A stretch of DNA of 64,000 nucleotides, taken from positions 186,001 through 250,000 of the forward strand of contig NZ_PDZL01000001.1 of NCBI RefSeq assembly GCF_002735705.1, in the 5' to 3' direction. Numbering within the stretch: position 1 is the first letter of the stretch; each line of letters begins with the position of its first letter. This document shows positions 63,061 to 64,000 of the stretch, piece after piece. This DNA comes from Janthinobacterium sp. BJB426. Lineage in GTDB: Bacteria > Pseudomonadota > Gammaproteobacteria > Burkholderiales > Burkholderiaceae_D. The translations under genes were made by a program, and so were the position numbers. The notes under the pieces are model-generated. The model searched no databases. It was not told the origin of the DNA and was given only the letters and a program-made list of their open reading frames with translations.

Positions 63061-64000
63061 TCAGGCTGCCTTGGGCAGGCGCACGGCGTCCGCCAGGATC
63101 ATGTCGGCCGCTTTTTCGGCGATCATGATGGTGGGCGCGTTCGTATTGCCCGAGACGATTTCCGGCATGATCGACGCGTCGACCACGCGCAGGTGCTGCA
63201 GGCCGTGCACGCGCAGGCGGTCGTCGACGACCGCCATGGCGTCATGCCCCATCTTGCAGGTGCCGCTCGGGTGGTAGATCGACTGGCTGAAGCGGCGCGC
63301 CGCGTCCAGCAGCTGCGCATCCGTCTCGAACTGCGGGCCGGGCACGAACTCGGCAATGATGTGCGGCGCCAGCGAGGGGGCGGCGGCGATTTTTCTCGCC
63401 ACGCGCAGGGCGGCGATTGCCGTCTGCTGGTCGCGCGGGTCGGACAGGTAGTTCGGGTAGATGCCCGGATACGCAAACGGATCGGCGGACTTGATCGACA
63501 CGTGGCCACGGCTGTGCGGGCGCAGCTGGCACACGGACGACGTAAAGGCGGAAAACGGATGCGCGCCTTCGCCCGGCTTGTCGGCGCTCAGCGGCTGCAT
63601 GTGGAACTGGATGTCGGGCCGCTCCACCTCGGGCGAGGAGCGGGTAAACACCGTCACCTGGCTGGCCGCCAAGGTCAAGGGCCCCGAGCGGGAAAACACA
63701 TATTGCATGCCCACCCACAGCTTGCCCCACAGGCTGTTGACTTCATCGTTCAGGGTTTTCAATCGCGTCTTGAAGACGAGGCGGATTTGCAGATGGTCTT
63801 GCAGGTTCTGTCCCACGCCGGGCAAGTCGTGCACCAGCGGCACGCCCACTTCCTCGAGCAGGGCGCGCGGGCCCACGCCCGAACATTGCAGGATTTGCGG
63901 CGAGCCGATGGCGCCCGCGCAGAGTATCACTTCACCGCTGGCGCGCGCCTGGCGCAGCTGGCCATCCTGCCGGAATTCGATGCCGACGGCGCGCTTGCCC
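63061..64000 (-). CDS. GMC-family oxidoreductase (choline/alcohol dehydrogenase type), cut by window edge
   Basis: About 313 codons, lacking the N-terminal FAD-binding part that lies beyond base 64000. The second GMC signature [16 protein letters not shown] is near the start of the visible part, and the C-terminal active-site HPSGTCKMG with later [31 protein letters not shown] closes it. Such flavoproteins oxidise choline or primary alcohols. It lies upstream of the MHS transporter on the same strand. Confidence 0.88.
   Translation of the reverse strand, partial: GKRAVGIEFRQDGQLRQARASGEVILCAGAIGSPQILQCSGVGPRALLEEVGVPLVHDLPGVGQNLQDHLQIRLVFKTRLKTLNDEVNSLWGKLWVGMQYVFSRSGPLTLAASQVTVFTRSSPEVERPDIQFHMQPLSADKPGEGAHPFSAFTSSVCQLRPHSRGHVSIKSADPFAYPGIYPNYLSDPRDQQTAIAALRVARKIAAAPSLAPHIIAEFVPGPQFETDAQLLDAARRFSQSIYHPSGTCKMGHDAMAVVDDRLRVHGLQHLRVVDASIMPEIVSGNTNAPTIMIAEKAADMILADAVRLPKAA

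Noticed and set aside
1-64000. CRISPR arrays, insertion sequences, rRNA genes or prophage
   Set aside because: No regularly spaced repeats, transposase or phage structural genes were recognised anywhere in the window.

Overview
The window looks like a chromosomal segment of a betaproteobacterium of the Burkholderiales, most likely family Oxalobacteraceae (Janthinobacterium/Massilia-like). The grounds are high GC with strong G/C third-position bias, the block nadK-recN-hemH-grpE-dnaK-dnaJ, the pcm-rhodanese-tolC trio, the hda/HAD/pcnB/folK/panB chain divergent from purM, and a GGGGTCAGACCCC-type intergenic repeat. Family assignment is from remembered gene order and protein character; no search was run. 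About 60 protein genes and one tRNA are supported.

Layout. 1-6.7 kb: edge of a surface-polysaccharide region (partial WbaP-type sugar-phosphate transferase, ManC, DgkA, a small secreted Ala/Thr-rich protein, GalE, RfbD), interrupted by tRNA-Gly(CCC) and trmB. 6.8-15 kb: gdhA with a LysR gene, an uppP-recQ-unknown operon, a DeoR/MFS pair and a YkgJ-type protein. 15-22.5 kb: a GIN-domain lipoprotein facing a TetR gene with matching operator-like repeats, pcm-rhodanese-tolC, a divergent DMT/LysR pair, gloA, osmC and a small hydrophilic protein. 22.6-31.7 kb: the stress block. nadK-recN lies behind a near-consensus LexA box, then hemH, then grpE and dnaK behind sigma32-type promoters, dnaJ and a beta-carbonic anhydrase.

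31.7-40.2 kb: Sel1-repeat protein, a TauD-like dioxygenase with a sulfonate/taurine-type ABC transporter, an ArgP-like LysR regulator, PBP1A and a TRIC-type channel. 40.2-44.7 kb: secreted beta-propeller protein, ECF sigma factor, putative anti-sigma factor, MFS transporter. 45-53.2 kb: a polyamine locus (puuD, puuA, spuC, potG-potH-potI, puuC) for putrescine uptake and breakdown, lacking a local potF and puuB. 53.3-55 kb: a HipA-type kinase toxin followed by its HipB-like regulator, the reverse of the E. coli order. 55-61.5 kb: housekeeping genes panB, folK, pcnB, HAD phosphatase, hda, perM-like and purM. 61.6-64 kb: an MHS-family transporter and a GMC oxidoreductase cut by the window edge.

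Most of the window is conserved core genome. The accessory-looking parts are the hipA/hipB pair, the secreted beta-propeller/ECF module and the polysaccharide edge. The most informative new observations are regulatory: the LexA box in front of nadK-recN, paired sigma32 promoters in front of grpE and dnaK, the TetR-type operators shared by tetR and the GIN lipoprotein, and 10-bp-phased repeats in front of the DeoR gene. I saw no CRISPR array, insertion sequence, prophage or rRNA.
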